Source: Mycobacterium sp. OAS707
GTDB taxonomy: Bacteria > Actinomycetota > Actinomycetes > Mycobacteriales > Mycobacteriaceae
Assembly (NCBI RefSeq): GCF_014873705.1
Contig: NZ_JADBDS010000003.1
Span: 1,320,050-1,384,049 of the forward strand
Length of the DNA: 64,000 nucleotides
Reading direction: 5' to 3'
Shown: positions 33,148 to 41,686 of the stretch, piece after piece
Numbering within the stretch: position 1 is the stretch's first letter
Layout: every line of letters begins with the position of its first letter
Notes under the pieces: model-generated
The model's input: the letters and a program-made list of their open reading frames with translations, nothing else
Told to the model about the DNA's origin: nothing
Databases searched by the model: none
Position numbers and translations under genes: made by a program

Positions 33148-34774
33148 GACCGGCGCGCTCCTGCAGTTCGCGGCGCACAATCTTTCCCGTGCTGCTGCGA
33201 GGTAGTTCGTCGAGAATCGTGATCTCCCTGGGCACTTTGTAATTCGCCAAGTTCTCGCGGACGTGTTGCTTCAGTATGTCGGGGGTAGCCGAGGCGCCGC
33301 CGTTCAAAACCACGAAGGCCACCAATCGCTGACCGAACTGCTCGTCGTCCACGCCGAGCACCGATGCCTCCGCCACGTCCGGATGCGAGGTCAGCGTCTT
33401 CTCCACCTCGATGGGGTAGATGTTCTCACCGCCGGAGACGATCATCTCGTCGTCGCGGCCGACCACGAAGAGCCGCCCGGCCTCGTCGAAGCGGCCGATA
33501 TCGCCGGACGACATGAACCCCTCGTGGAAGTCCTTCGTCTTGCCGGACGTGTACCCGTCGAACTGCGTGGAATTGCGCACGTAGATGGTGCCGACCTCGC
33601 CGGTGGGCAGCTCGTTGAAATCGGAGTCCAGAATCCGGATCTCGGTGCCACCGGCCGGTTTACCAGCCGTGTCGGGGGCCGCCCGCAGGTCCTGCGGTGT
33701 GGCCGTCGCGATCATGCCGGCCTCGGTGGCGTTGTAGTTGTTGTAGATCACTTCGCCGAACTGGTCCATGAACTTGATGACGACGTCTGGGCGCATCCGC
33801 GACCCCGACGCGGCGGCGAACCGCAACGACCGCCCGCTGTATTTGTTGCGGACCTCGTCGGGCAACTCCATGATCCGGTCGAACATCACCGGCACGACGC
33901 ATAACCCGGTGGCGCGGTGGCGGTCGACGAGTTCGAGCGTGGCTTCCGGGTCGAACTTGCGACGGGTGATGACCGTGCATGCCAGCGACGCGGCGAACAC
34001 CAACTGGGAGAAGCCCCACGCGTGGAACATCGGCGCCACGACGACGACCGGTTCCTCTGCGCGCCAGGGGGTACGGTCCAGGATCGCCTTGAGGATGCCG
34101 GGTCCGCCGTCGGCGCCGCCAGAGTGCTTGGCGCCCTTGGGACTTCCGGTGGTGCCCGACGTCAGCAGGATGACCTTCGATTTCGCGCTCGCGCGCTGCG
34201 GCTCACGACCGGTGTGCTCAGTGATCAGCTTCTCGACCGTGAGTCCGTCCTGGGGCCCGTCGGTCCAGGCAATGATCCGCGTCGCGTCGGCACTGTCGGA
34301 GAGCGCGCGGTCGACGGTCTCGGCGAACTCCTCGTCGTAGATGACCGCGTCCACCCCTTCGCGCTGCACCACCTCGGCCAGCGCGGGCCCGGCGAACGAC
34401 GTGTTCAACAGCAGCACGTCCGCGCCGATCCGGTTGGCGGCGATCAGCGACTCGACGAACCCGCGATGGTTGCGCGCCATCAGGCCGAGCACGTGCGGTT
34501 GTCCACCCGGCAGTGACTGCAGTCCGGCGGCCAATGCGTCAGCGCGCTGGTCGATTTCCCGCCAGGTCAGCGTGCCGAGCTCGTCGACGAGGCCGGGCCG
34601 GTCCGGGCAGCGCTGCGCGGCGGCGGCGAATCCCGATGTGATGCCCATGTTTTCGCGTTGCATCGCCGCGGCGATGCGTAGGTATTTGTCGGGCCGCATC
34701 GGGGCGAGCAGCCGCGCGCGGGCCATCGTCGAGACGATGCCGAGCGTTTCCGTGAGCCGGTCGGTGATGGCCAT
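33140..34774 (-). CDS. Acyl-CoA synthetase, FadD12-like
   Basis: 544-residue ANL ligase activating a carboxylic acid with ATP and CoA. Phosphate loop LLTSGTTGSPKGAKHS, acyl-binding motif NNYNATEAGM, hinge GDIGRFDEAGRLFVVGRDDE, GENIYPIEVE and the catalytic Lys in PRSSTGKIVRR. Middle gene of the unit acyltransferase-ligase-esterase: five bases after the acyltransferase and overlapping the esterase by eight. This trio matches the Rv1428c-Rv1427c-Rv1426c arrangement, hence FadD12-like. Confidence 0.88.
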   Translation of the reverse strand: MAITDRLTETLGIVSTMARARLLAPMRPDKYLRIAAAMQRENMGITSGFAAAAQRCPDRPGLVDELGTLTWREIDQRADALAAGLQSLPGGQPHVLGLMARNHRGFVESLIAANRIGADVLLLNTSFAGPALAEVVQREGVDAVIYDEEFAETVDRALSDSADATRIIAWTDGPQDGLTVEKLITEHTGREPQRASAKSKVILLTSGTTGSPKGAKHSGGADGGPGILKAILDRTPWRAEEPVVVVAPMFHAWGFSQLVFAASLACTVITRRKFDPEATLELVDRHRATGLCVVPVMFDRIMELPDEVRNKYSGRSLRFAAASGSRMRPDVVIKFMDQFGEVIYNNYNATEAGMIATATPQDLRAAPDTAGKPAGGTEIRILDSDFNELPTGEVGTIYVRNSTQFDGYTSGKTKDFHEGFMSSGDIGRFDEAGRLFVVGRDDEMIVSGGENIYPIEVEKTLTSHPDVAEASVLGVDDEQFGQRLVAFVVLNGGASATPDILKQHVRENLANYKVPREITILDELPRSSTGKIVRRELQERAGRA

Positions 34775-34779
34775 GGGTC

Positions 34780-35589
34780 TCAGCCGAGCACAGGGAGTGT
34801 GCGTTCTTGGGCCAGTTCGTCGAGGGCTCGCTGCATGACGTGGCGCACGTGAGCGTCGACCTCGTCGATGTCCGGGTGCTCGCCGAACTCGGCGAGGATG
34901 TCGATCGGCGGCAGCACCTTCATCACGATCTTGGCGGGCAGCGGGATGTTGGGCGGGATCACGATGCTCAGGCCGAACGGGAACCCGAAGGAGATCGGCA
35001 CGATCTTGGTGCGCGCCAACCGTGCGATCGGCCCGAGTCGTTTCGCCAGCCAGGTGCCGCGGGACAGGAAGATCTGCGTCTCCTGCCCGCCGATGCCGAC
35101 CGTCGGAACGATCGGAACGCCCGCGTTGAGCGCAGCCTTCACATAACCGGTGCGGCCGCCGAAGTCGATCTTGTTCTCCGAAAGGGTCGGTCGATAGACG
35201 TCGTAGTCGCCGCCGGGGAACACCACCACGAGGCCGCCGGAGCGCAGCGCCTCATCGGCGTTCTCGTGGTTGGCGCTGATGTAGCCGATCTTCTTGAAGA
35301 AGTCTCCGGTCGGTCCTACCGAGAGCATGTCGTGGCTCAGCGTGTAGAGCGGGCGGTCATAGCCGTGATGGTGGTAGTACTCGGCCGCGAGGATCGGCAC
35401 GTCCATCGGCAGCATCCCGCCAGAGTGGTTGCTGACGAGCAGCGCCCCGCCTGCCGGCATGTTCTCCAGCCCGCGGACCTCTGATCGGAAGTAGCGCTTG
35501 AGGAACGGCCGGGTGAGGCCCATGACGCGCTCGGTGAGACCCGGATCCCACTTGGTGAGTTCCGACGGTTCGGTATCGGTCGAGGTCAC
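34780..35589 (-). CDS. Lysophospholipid acyltransferase-like protein, Rv1428c family
   Basis: 269 residues. PlsC-type fold with the His of SNHSGGMLPMD in place of the usual HX4D spacing, and a FPGG motif (VVFPGGDYDVYRP) in place of FPEG; these variants are shared with the monoacylglycerol-acyltransferase-like branch of the family. No signal peptide; a hydrophobic segment near residues 165-215 may touch the membrane. First gene of the minus-strand lipid operon, directly under the KstR-type palindrome at 35612. Probably moves an acyl group from acyl-CoA made by the neighbouring ligase. Confidence 0.8.
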   Translation of the reverse strand: MTSTDTEPSELTKWDPGLTERVMGLTRPFLKRYFRSEVRGLENMPAGGALLVSNHSGGMLPMDVPILAAEYYHHHGYDRPLYTLSHDMLSVGPTGDFFKKIGYISANHENADEALRSGGLVVVFPGGDYDVYRPTLSENKIDFGGRTGYVKAALNAGVPIVPTVGIGGQETQIFLSRGTWLAKRLGPIARLARTKIVPISFGFPFGLSIVIPPNIPLPAKIVMKVLPPIDILAEFGEHPDIDEVDAHVRHVMQRALDELAQERTLPVLG

Positions 35590-35611
35590 GGGTCCCCCTG
35601 ACTAGGAAAAC

Positions 35612-35625
35612 TAGAACGTGTTCTA
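35612..35625. promoter_or_regulatory. KstR-type operator TAGAACGTGTTCTA
   Basis: A 6+6 palindrome that matches the published KstR consensus TNNAACNNGTTNNA at all eight defined positions. It lies between the divergent acyltransferase operon (start 35589) and echA1, so it could repress both until a cholesterol-derived CoA thioester is present. Confidence 0.75.
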
Positions 35626-35684
35626 ATTTATGGTACATGGCCTGCGCCGGACCGCCAAAGCCGACTGTGGATACGATCACCGGC

Positions 35685-36458
35685 GTGACAGATAACAGTG
35701 AAAATGTAGTCCTCGTCGAGCAGCGTGGCCGAATCCTGGTGATCACCATCAACCGTCCCGAGGCCCGCAACGCCGTCAACGCCGCGGTGAGCCGGGGGCT
35801 GGCCGACGCCGTGGACCGCCTCGACGACGACCCTGGATTGTCGGTCGGCATCGTCACCGGCGCCGGGGGTTCGTTCTGTGCGGGCATGGATCTGAAGGCA
35901 TTCGCCCGCGGTGAGAACGTCGTGGTCGAGGGCCGGGGCATGGGGTTCACCGAGCGCCCCCCGGTCAAGCCGTTGATCGCCGCCGTCGAGGGCTTCGGCT
36001 TGGCGGGCGGGATGGAGCTTGCGTTGGCCTGCGATCTGATCGTGGCGTCGAAGGACGGCGCGTTCGGCATCCCGGAGGTCAAACGCGGTCTCGTCGCCGG
36101 CGGAGGAGGGCTGCTGCGGCTGCCCCAACGCATCCCGCCTGCGATCGCGATGGAGCTCGCGCTGACCGGCGACAGGCTGCCTGCGCAGCGGGCGCTCGAG
36201 CTCGGCCTGGTCAACGCGCTCGCAGAACCCGGCAAGGTGCTCGACGCGGCGATCGAGCTGGCCGAGCGGATCACCGCCAACGGACCGCTGGCCGTCGCAG
36301 CGACGAAGCAGATCATCGTCGAGTCGCGCGGGTGGAGCCCCGACGAGATGTGGGCCAAACAGACGCGCATCTTGATGCCGGTGTTCAGCAGCAACGACGC
36401 CAAGGAAGGTGCGATCGCCTTCGCCGAGAAGCGGCCGCCGAAGTGGACCGGCAGCTAA
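35685..36458 (+). CDS. echA1: Enoyl-CoA hydratase, EchA1-like
   Basis: 257 residues from GTG 35685; an ATG at 35637 would add 16 residues but begins only 12 bases from the operator. Complete crotonase: INRPEARNAVN, first oxyanion segment GSFCAGMDLKAF, second GFGLAGGMELALACD, then FGIPEVKRGLVAGGGG. The Glu of GMELAL is kept, and the PEV Glu as well, so hydratase catalysis is expected. Position after the Rv0221-type gene fits echA1 (Rv0222). Confidence 0.88.
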   Translation: MTDNSENVVLVEQRGRILVITINRPEARNAVNAAVSRGLADAVDRLDDDPGLSVGIVTGAGGSFCAGMDLKAFARGENVVVEGRGMGFTERPPVKPLIAAVEGFGLAGGMELALACDLIVASKDGAFGIPEVKRGLVAGGGGLLRLPQRIPPAIAMELALTGDRLPAQRALELGLVNALAEPGKVLDAAIELAERITANGPLAVAATKQIIVESRGWSPDEMWAKQTRILMPVFSSNDAKEGAIAFAEKRPPKWTGS

Positions 36459-36495
36459 CGGTTTTCGGTTGCGCGATGGTGGGCAACCGACAGCC

Positions 36496-36798
36496 ATGGC
36501 CGACGAACTTCCCATTCCCGACTACGACCAGCTGCCGCTGACCGAGCTGCGACACCGGATTCGCTCCCTCGAGGAGGGGCAACTGCGAGGCCTCTTCGAG
36601 CACGAGGAGGCGCACGGCAATCGCATCCCGGTGCTGGAGGTGTTGCACGCCCGACTGCGGGAACTCACCCACGGCGCCGAGCCGTCGTCGGGAGACGCGG
36701 CGAACGCACCCGGCGTCGCGCACACGCCGCGCGGCTCTGCGGTCAACGAAGCCACTGCCGCAGATCCGCCGGCCCCGTCGCCCCGTGGCCGCACCTAG
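36496..36798 (+). CDS. Small conserved actinobacterial protein (IPDYDQLP motif)
   Basis: 100 residues from ATG 36496. Residues 5-55 (IPDYDQLPLTELRHRIRSLEEGQLRGLFEHEEAHGNRIPVLEVL, here given by its ends) form a helical charged core that is widespread and highly conserved in Actinobacteria; the tail is Pro/Ala-rich and probably disordered. No enzyme motif. Ends overlapping the convergent DUF962-like gene by four bases. Function unknown. Confidence 0.75.
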   Translation: MADELPIPDYDQLPLTELRHRIRSLEEGQLRGLFEHEEAHGNRIPVLEVLHARLRELTHGAEPSSGDAANAPGVAHTPRGSAVNEATAADPPAPSPRGRT

Positions 36799-37100
36799 TG
36801 CCGGCCGAGCGCGCTCCTGACCGTCGCGGCCGAGACGGCGACATCGGCGCGCACCCCCCAGATCGGATGCTGACGCAAGTCACGCGTGGCGCGCGCCAGG
36901 TTGCCTTCTGCGATGTGCCCCGCGACAACCGTCGCGTTCGCCAGAGCGAAGAGCGCGGCGCCTGCCTTGAGCCGACCCGTCAACGCCGTCACCGCGGCCA
37001 CGGGTACCAGCGAGTTACCGACCACCGCACACCATCGGTTGACTGGCGTGACGTGCTGGGTCCGGTGTTGAGCTGCGAATTCCTCGTATGTCACCCCCAT
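36795..37100 (-). CDS. DUF962/Mpo1-like small membrane protein
   Basis: 101 residues from ATG 37100. TYEEFAAQHRTQHVTPVNRW resembles the N-terminal His/Asn-Arg motif of Mpo1-like (DUF962) proteins, and VAGHIAEGNLA matches their second GHxxEGN motif; two hydrophobic segments lie between. Yeast Mpo1 is a 2-hydroxy fatty-acid dioxygenase of alpha-oxidation. The His after NRxx is not present here (NRWCAVVG), so activity is uncertain. Confidence 0.65.
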   Translation of the reverse strand: MGVTYEEFAAQHRTQHVTPVNRWCAVVGNSLVPVAAVTALTGRLKAGAALFALANATVVAGHIAEGNLARATRDLRQHPIWGVRADVAVSAATVRSALGRH

Positions 37101-37160
37101 GGCGGGAGCATCGCACAGACACGACACCGACGCCATCCCCGCTCTTCCGTTGGCAACCAG

Positions 37161-37733
37161 TCAGCCGGTGAGTTCGGCGATCTCTTCGGCGATGTTGCGG
37201 CGCGCCCGCTCTTCCCACCGTTCACGCCCTGCCGCAGTGTGAAACAGCCGCCCGTCGAGCAGCGCCGAAAGTACCTGCGCCCGAGCAGGTTTGAACACAT
37301 CGTCGGGCACGTCGGCGTATTCCTCACGGACGGCCGCGGCATAGGCCCGGTACCGGAACGGTTCGCTGCCGAGCACCGACAGGTCGGCGTCGCTGAGCAC
37401 CGCGCCGTTGATGTCGTGTTCTCCCACCTTGTGCGTCTTGGTGACAAGCACCAGTCGCGCGACCTCGTCGCGGATCGGGGACGACGCCAGTAGCTCGAGC
37501 GCCAACTCCGCAGAGCGGTCCTCGTTGTCGTCGCGGCCGATCTCGTAGATGGCGTCGTGGAACCACGCGGCGAGTTCCACCGCCTCGCGGTCGAACTCGA
37601 CGCCCGCCTCGGCCAGCGCGCCGATCGCGTCGAGCATCTCGTGCAGGTGGCTGACGGTGTGGTGCTTGCGGTGCGTCTCCGACCAACGGGCCAGCAGGTC
37701 CTCGCGCAGTTCCTCGGTCAAATGGGCGGGCAC
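37161..37733 (-). CDS. HD-superfamily metal-dependent phosphohydrolase-like protein
   Basis: 190 residues if the GTG at 37733 is the start; the frame stays open upstream but loses similarity. The HD signature is WFHDAIYEIGRDDNEDRSAE with an upstream His pair in RKHHTVSHL, as in small predicted HD hydrolases. The tail ends with charged helices. Such proteins hydrolyse phosphate esters or nucleotides, but no substrate can be named. Separated by 57 bases from the divergent N-acetyltransferase gene. Confidence 0.75.
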   Translation of the reverse strand: MPAHLTEELREDLLARWSETHRKHHTVSHLHEMLDAIGALAEAGVEFDREAVELAAWFHDAIYEIGRDDNEDRSAELALELLASSPIRDEVARLVLVTKTHKVGEHDINGAVLSDADLSVLGSEPFRYRAYAAAVREEYADVPDDVFKPARAQVLSALLDGRLFHTAAGRERWEERARRNIAEEIAELTG

Positions 37734-37790
37734 CCTTCCAGTGTTCCACCGGGTTGACCTGAACCCCTGTTGAGGTCGGAAGATGGCGTC

Positions 37791-38636
37791 ATGACGATTG
37801 AAGTCACCGATGCTGTGGACGTGGCCGCGTATTTCGACCGGATCGGCTACCGCGGCCCCGCCGAACCGACCGTCGAGACGGTGCATGCGCTCGTCGCCGC
37901 GCACAACGGGTCCATCCCGTTCGAGAATCTCGACCCGTTGATGGGCATTCCAGTCGCTGATCTCGGCGCGGCGGCGCTGACCGACAAACTCGTGCACCGC
38001 CGCCGCGGGGGTTACTGCTACGAGCACAACGGATTGATGGGATACGTGCTCGAGCAGTTGGGCTTCGGCGTCGATCGGCTTGCTGGCCGCGTGATTTGGC
38101 TGAACCCGGACGGCCCACTTCCCGCCCAGACGCATCAGGTGCTTTCGGTGACGGTGCCTGGCCTCGATGGGCGGCTCCTGGTCGACGTCGGTTTCGGTGG
38201 GCAGACGTTGACGTCACCTATCCGGCTGCAGGCCGGGCCGGTCCAGGAGACGCGCCACGAGCCGTACCGCATCAGCGAGCGGGGAGACGCCCTCCAGCTG
38301 GAAGCCCAGGTCCGCGGCGAGTGGCAGCCGCTGTACATCTTCACCACCCGGCCGCAGCCGCGAATCGATCTCGAGGTCGGAAGCTGGTATGTGTCAACGC
38401 ATCCCAACTCGTTCTTCGTCACCGGATTGACGGCAGCCCTGGTCACCAGCGAGGCCCGCTACAACATGCGTGGCCGAAATCTGGCCATCCACAGTGCCGG
38501 TGAAACCCAGAAGATCCGCTTCGACACCGCCGCCGAAGTGCTCGAAGCGCTGACCGACCGCTTCGGTATCGACATCGCTGAACTGGGTGACAGCGGTGAT
38601 CTGGAGGCGCGGGTCAACCAGGTGCTGGATAGCTGA
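37791..38636 (+). CDS. nat: Arylamine N-acetyltransferase
   Basis: 281 residues, ATG 37791. Acetyl- or propionyl-CoA-dependent transfer onto arylamines and hydrazines (isoniazid in other mycobacteria). The triad is clear: Cys76 in RRGGYCYEHN, His115 in THQVLSV and Asp132 in VDVGFGG. The length is that of mycobacterial NAT (about 280). In M. tuberculosis nat sits in the cholesterol catabolic cluster; here it stands beside a two-subunit acyl-CoA dehydrogenase pair, with which its last 23 bases overlap convergently. It may be a second NAT paralogue. Confidence 0.93.
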   Translation: MTIEVTDAVDVAAYFDRIGYRGPAEPTVETVHALVAAHNGSIPFENLDPLMGIPVADLGAAALTDKLVHRRRGGYCYEHNGLMGYVLEQLGFGVDRLAGRVIWLNPDGPLPAQTHQVLSVTVPGLDGRLLVDVGFGGQTLTSPIRLQAGPVQETRHEPYRISERGDALQLEAQVRGEWQPLYIFTTRPQPRIDLEVGSWYVSTHPNSFFVTGLTAALVTSEARYNMRGRNLAIHSAGETQKIRFDTAAEVLEALTDRFGIDIAELGDSGDLEARVNQVLDS

Positions 38637-39558
38637 CCACGACGTCCCACGGATCATCGGCGGCCAACGCGATCCGGCCAAGGCGCCGTGCGTAGGACGC
38701 AGTCGAGCCGAAGTCGTCGACCCAGCTGCGAGCCTGCATGGTCGAGCGCCACAGCCGGTGCTCGCGGGTCACCCCGATCGCCCCGTGTAACTGGTGGGCG
38801 ATGGTGGTGACCGGATCGACGGCACGCCCGACCGCGACCTTTGCCACCGTGACGGCGTAATCCGCCGCAGGGTGGTCGAAGCCGTAGTCGGTTGCGGCAG
38901 CGACGGCCAAAGCGGTTGCAGCACGGGCACGTTCGATCTCGCCTGCCATCGCGGCCAGCGAATGCTGCACTGCCTGAAACTTGCTCAGCGTCCGCCCGAA
39001 CTGCACTCGCTCGGCGGTGTGCGCCACGGTGAGGTCGCACGCCGCGTCGAGCGCACCGACGATCTGGTTGCAGCGCGCCCACGCGCCGCGGCGGACCAGC
39101 TCGTCGGCGACGACAGCATCGAGCGTGCGCAGCTCGGCGACGGCCAGGTCGAAGTCGATCGATCCGTGCGACGTGCCATCGATCAAACCGACATGCAACG
39201 CATCGGCGGTGCGCGCCGCCAGTACGACTGTGCTTGACGGCCACGGCACGTCGCGTGCAGTTCCCGTGACGCGCCCGCCACGTTCGGATGCGTCGGCGAT
39301 CGCCACCGTCAACGGGCCGGTGTCCGGAACCGACAAGCCCGCCCTGCCAGCCAGCCAGGCTGCGAGCAGGTCGGTCTCTGCGATCGGAACTGCGGCCGCA
39401 TGTCTTGCCAAGCCGGACAACACGATTGCGGCCTCCGCAGGAGTTGCGCCCTGGTCCGTGGTCAGCCGGGTGAGTCCGGTGTCCTCCAGGTTTCGCCACA
39501 ATTCGTCACCCGTCGATCGACTGCAGAGATCGTCGACCAGTTGCGTCAGTTCGTTCAT
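38614..39558 (-). CDS. Acyl-CoA dehydrogenase, smaller subunit of a heteromeric pair
   Basis: 314 residues. Short N-terminal and middle domains; the C-terminal helical domain contains ERVQFGRTLSKFQAVQHSLAAMA, HQLHGAIGVTREHRLWRS (Glu at the position of the catalytic base in the alpha2beta2 FadE enzymes) and MQARSWVDDFGS. Start ATG 39558 overlaps the stop of the larger subunit (ATGA). Resembles the FadE27/28-type partners of the steroid side-chain dehydrogenases, so a heterotetramer with a bulky acyl-CoA is likely. Confidence 0.85.
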   Translation of the reverse strand: MNELTQLVDDLCSRSTGDELWRNLEDTGLTRLTTDQGATPAEAAIVLSGLARHAAAVPIAETDLLAAWLAGRAGLSVPDTGPLTVAIADASERGGRVTGTARDVPWPSSTVVLAARTADALHVGLIDGTSHGSIDFDLAVAELRTLDAVVADELVRRGAWARCNQIVGALDAACDLTVAHTAERVQFGRTLSKFQAVQHSLAAMAGEIERARAATALAVAAATDYGFDHPAADYAVTVAKVAVGRAVDPVTTIAHQLHGAIGVTREHRLWRSTMQARSWVDDFGSTASYARRLGRIALAADDPWDVVVSYPAPG

Positions 39559-40691
39559 GACGTCATGCCCTTGGCCACCACCCCGCGTAGCACCTCGTTG
39601 GTGCCGCCGCGCAGTGTGAAAAGCGGCGAGTGCACCCGCGCAGTGGTGAGCAACGCACGCAACGGTTCGGGATCCTCGACGTAGTCCAGCAGGTCGGCGA
39701 CCAACTCCACCGAGTCCTGCTCGAAGCGCGTCCCGAGATCCTTCACCAGTGCCGCCCGGCTGGCGGCATCCCGACCGTCGGCCAGCGTGCGTGCCACCGA
39801 AATCGACAGCTGCCGCAGCGAAATCAGCCGGGCCACAAGGTCTCCGACGTCGGCGGCGACCCCGTCGTCGACCTCGCCCAAGGCCCGGATCGCGCTGAAG
39901 ATCAGCGTGGCCGTCGAAAGGATCCGCTCCGGTCCGCTTCGCTCGAAACCCAACTCGGCGGTGACCTGGTGCCATCCGTCGCCGATCTGTCCGAGCACGT
40001 CCTCGTCGGGAACGAACACGTCGGTGAAAATCACCTCGTTGAAGTGGTGTTCGCCGTTCATCAACAGGATCGGCTCGATCATGATGCCCGGGGCCGACGT
40101 CTGGACGATGAACTGGGAGAAACCCGCGTGGCGGTGTTCGGGGTCCAACGGGCTGGTCCGGGCCAGCACCACGATCTGGTGTGCGACGTGCGCGCCGCTC
40201 GTCCACACCTTCGAGCCGTTGAGGACCCAGCCGCCGTCGACTCGGCTGGCGCGCGTCTGCGCGGCCGCGAGGTCGGACCCGGCGCCGTGCTCACTCATTC
40301 CGATCGCCGAATACAGCTGGCCCGCTGCGATCCGCGGCAACAACCGGTGCCGCTGCTCTTCGCTGCCGTACGTCAGCAGCGCGGGCGCGACCTGCCGGTC
40401 GGCGATCCAGTGCGCAGCGACGGGAGCGCCGTGGGCCAGCAGTTCCTCGGTGACGACATAGCGGTGCAGATAACCCAGCCCGCGTCCGCCGTACTCGGCG
40501 GGGATGGTCAGGCCGACGAAACCGGCGCCGGCCAGCCGGGCGGAGAAGTCCGGGTCCCATTTCGCCAGCCAGCAGTCGACGGCAGGCTGCCAGCCGAACT
40601 CGTCGCGGTCGGCGGCCAGGAACTCGCGGACCGAAGTCCGAAGCAGGCCCAGCTCGGCGTCGTTGGCGCACAGCGCATCGAATTCGCTCAC
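39555..40691 (-). CDS. Acyl-CoA dehydrogenase, larger subunit of a heteromeric pair
   Basis: 378 residues, ATG 40691. Contains AIGMSEHGAGSDLAAAQTRA in the flavin-binding middle domain and the C-terminal FTLRGGTNEVLRGVVAKG. Paired by overlap with the smaller subunit, in the same way as the ChsE (FadE28-FadE29 or FadE26-FadE27) heteromers of cholesterol degradation. Divergent from the AraC-DinB gene with 82 bases between. Confidence 0.87.
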   Translation of the reverse strand: MSEFDALCANDAELGLLRTSVREFLAADRDEFGWQPAVDCWLAKWDPDFSARLAGAGFVGLTIPAEYGGRGLGYLHRYVVTEELLAHGAPVAAHWIADRQVAPALLTYGSEEQRHRLLPRIAAGQLYSAIGMSEHGAGSDLAAAQTRASRVDGGWVLNGSKVWTSGAHVAHQIVVLARTSPLDPEHRHAGFSQFIVQTSAPGIMIEPILLMNGEHHFNEVIFTDVFVPDEDVLGQIGDGWHQVTAELGFERSGPERILSTATLIFSAIRALGEVDDGVAADVGDLVARLISLRQLSISVARTLADGRDAASRAALVKDLGTRFEQDSVELVADLLDYVEDPEPLRALLTTARVHSPLFTLRGGTNEVLRGVVAKGMTS

Positions 40692-40773
40692 TGGGCAACA
40701 GAGTCTAGTGAGCCGACAGCGCAGCAGGAATTGTCATGTCCATCCCGCGGACGCACGACCATACTCGGGAAGC

Positions 40774-41685
40774 GTGAGCGATCCAGCACGCCGCGATCGA
40801 CTGCGGGAACTCCTCGACGCCGTCGTCGACGCCGACAACACCGACGTCGGCGACATGGCACGCAGCAGCTTCGCGTCGGAATTCCACTTCTCCCGCGAGG
40901 TGCGACGGTTGACCGGCGAGTCGCCGGCGGCGATGCGCAGGCGCATCATGCTCGAACGCGCGGCCTGGCGGCTGCACCGCGGTGAATCGGTTTCCGCGGT
41001 GGCCGCCGACGAGGGCTGGTCGTCGGCCGAGGTGTTCTCCCGCGCTTTCCGTCGCACATTCGGCGTGCCACCGTCGCGCGCCGCAGATGTCGAGTTCCGG
41101 TTGCCCGCGCCGAACGGGCTGCACTTTCACCCCCCGCAGTCGCTGTGGTTGGACAGCGACGGCGCCAGCAAGGAGCCCGACATTTCTCAACTGATGGTGG
41201 CCCATGACGTCGCCGACACCGCCTATCTGATCGACGAGGCCGCCCGGCTCTCCGAAGAGCAATGGACACACGAGATCTCACCTGGACAGGTGATTCTCGA
41301 CTGGGACGGTCCCGAGCCAAGCATTGCAGCCGTGCTGGGAGCGATCGTGTGGGCGAAGGAAGTGTGGCTGGCCACCATCGAGGGCGGCGACTTCCCCAAT
41401 AGACAAGCCACGCAGTCGACAACTGCGCAAGAACTGGCCACGCACCACGAAGAAATCGGAACCCGCTGGGCATCAATGGTTTCCGAATACAGCGCAACGG
41501 GCAGGCTCGGCGACACCGTCATCGATGCACTGTGCGACCCGCCAGAGTCGTTTCAGCTCTACGGCATCGTTGCGCATGTGCTGACGTATTCGGCGCACCG
41601 GCGCGAACTGGCCCGAGCCATGCTGGCGCGGCACGGCCTGCGCACCCGCCGCGGTGACCCGCTCGACTGGATGAGAGGAACCTGA
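40774..41685 (+). CDS. AraC-type DNA-binding domain fused to a DinB-like domain
   Basis: 303 residues from GTG 40774. Residues 1-105 form a full AraC/XylS domain with two helix-turn-helix units (FHFSREVRRLTGESPAAMRR; SVSAVAADEGWSSAEVFSRAF), and residues about 145-290 resemble a DinB/mycothiol-type four-helix domain with spaced His (HEISPG, ATHHEEIG, YSAHRRE). The N-terminal DNA-binding domain suggests a sensor-regulator rather than an enzyme. It ends one base before the DHFR-like gene, so the two form an operon. Confidence 0.8.
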   Translation: MSDPARRDRLRELLDAVVDADNTDVGDMARSSFASEFHFSREVRRLTGESPAAMRRRIMLERAAWRLHRGESVSAVAADEGWSSAEVFSRAFRRTFGVPPSRAADVEFRLPAPNGLHFHPPQSLWLDSDGASKEPDISQLMVAHDVADTAYLIDEAARLSEEQWTHEISPGQVILDWDGPEPSIAAVLGAIVWAKEVWLATIEGGDFPNRQATQSTTAQELATHHEEIGTRWASMVSEYSATGRLGDTVIDALCDPPESFQLYGIVAHVLTYSAHRRELARAMLARHGLRTRRGDPLDWMRGT

Positions 41686-41686
41686 C

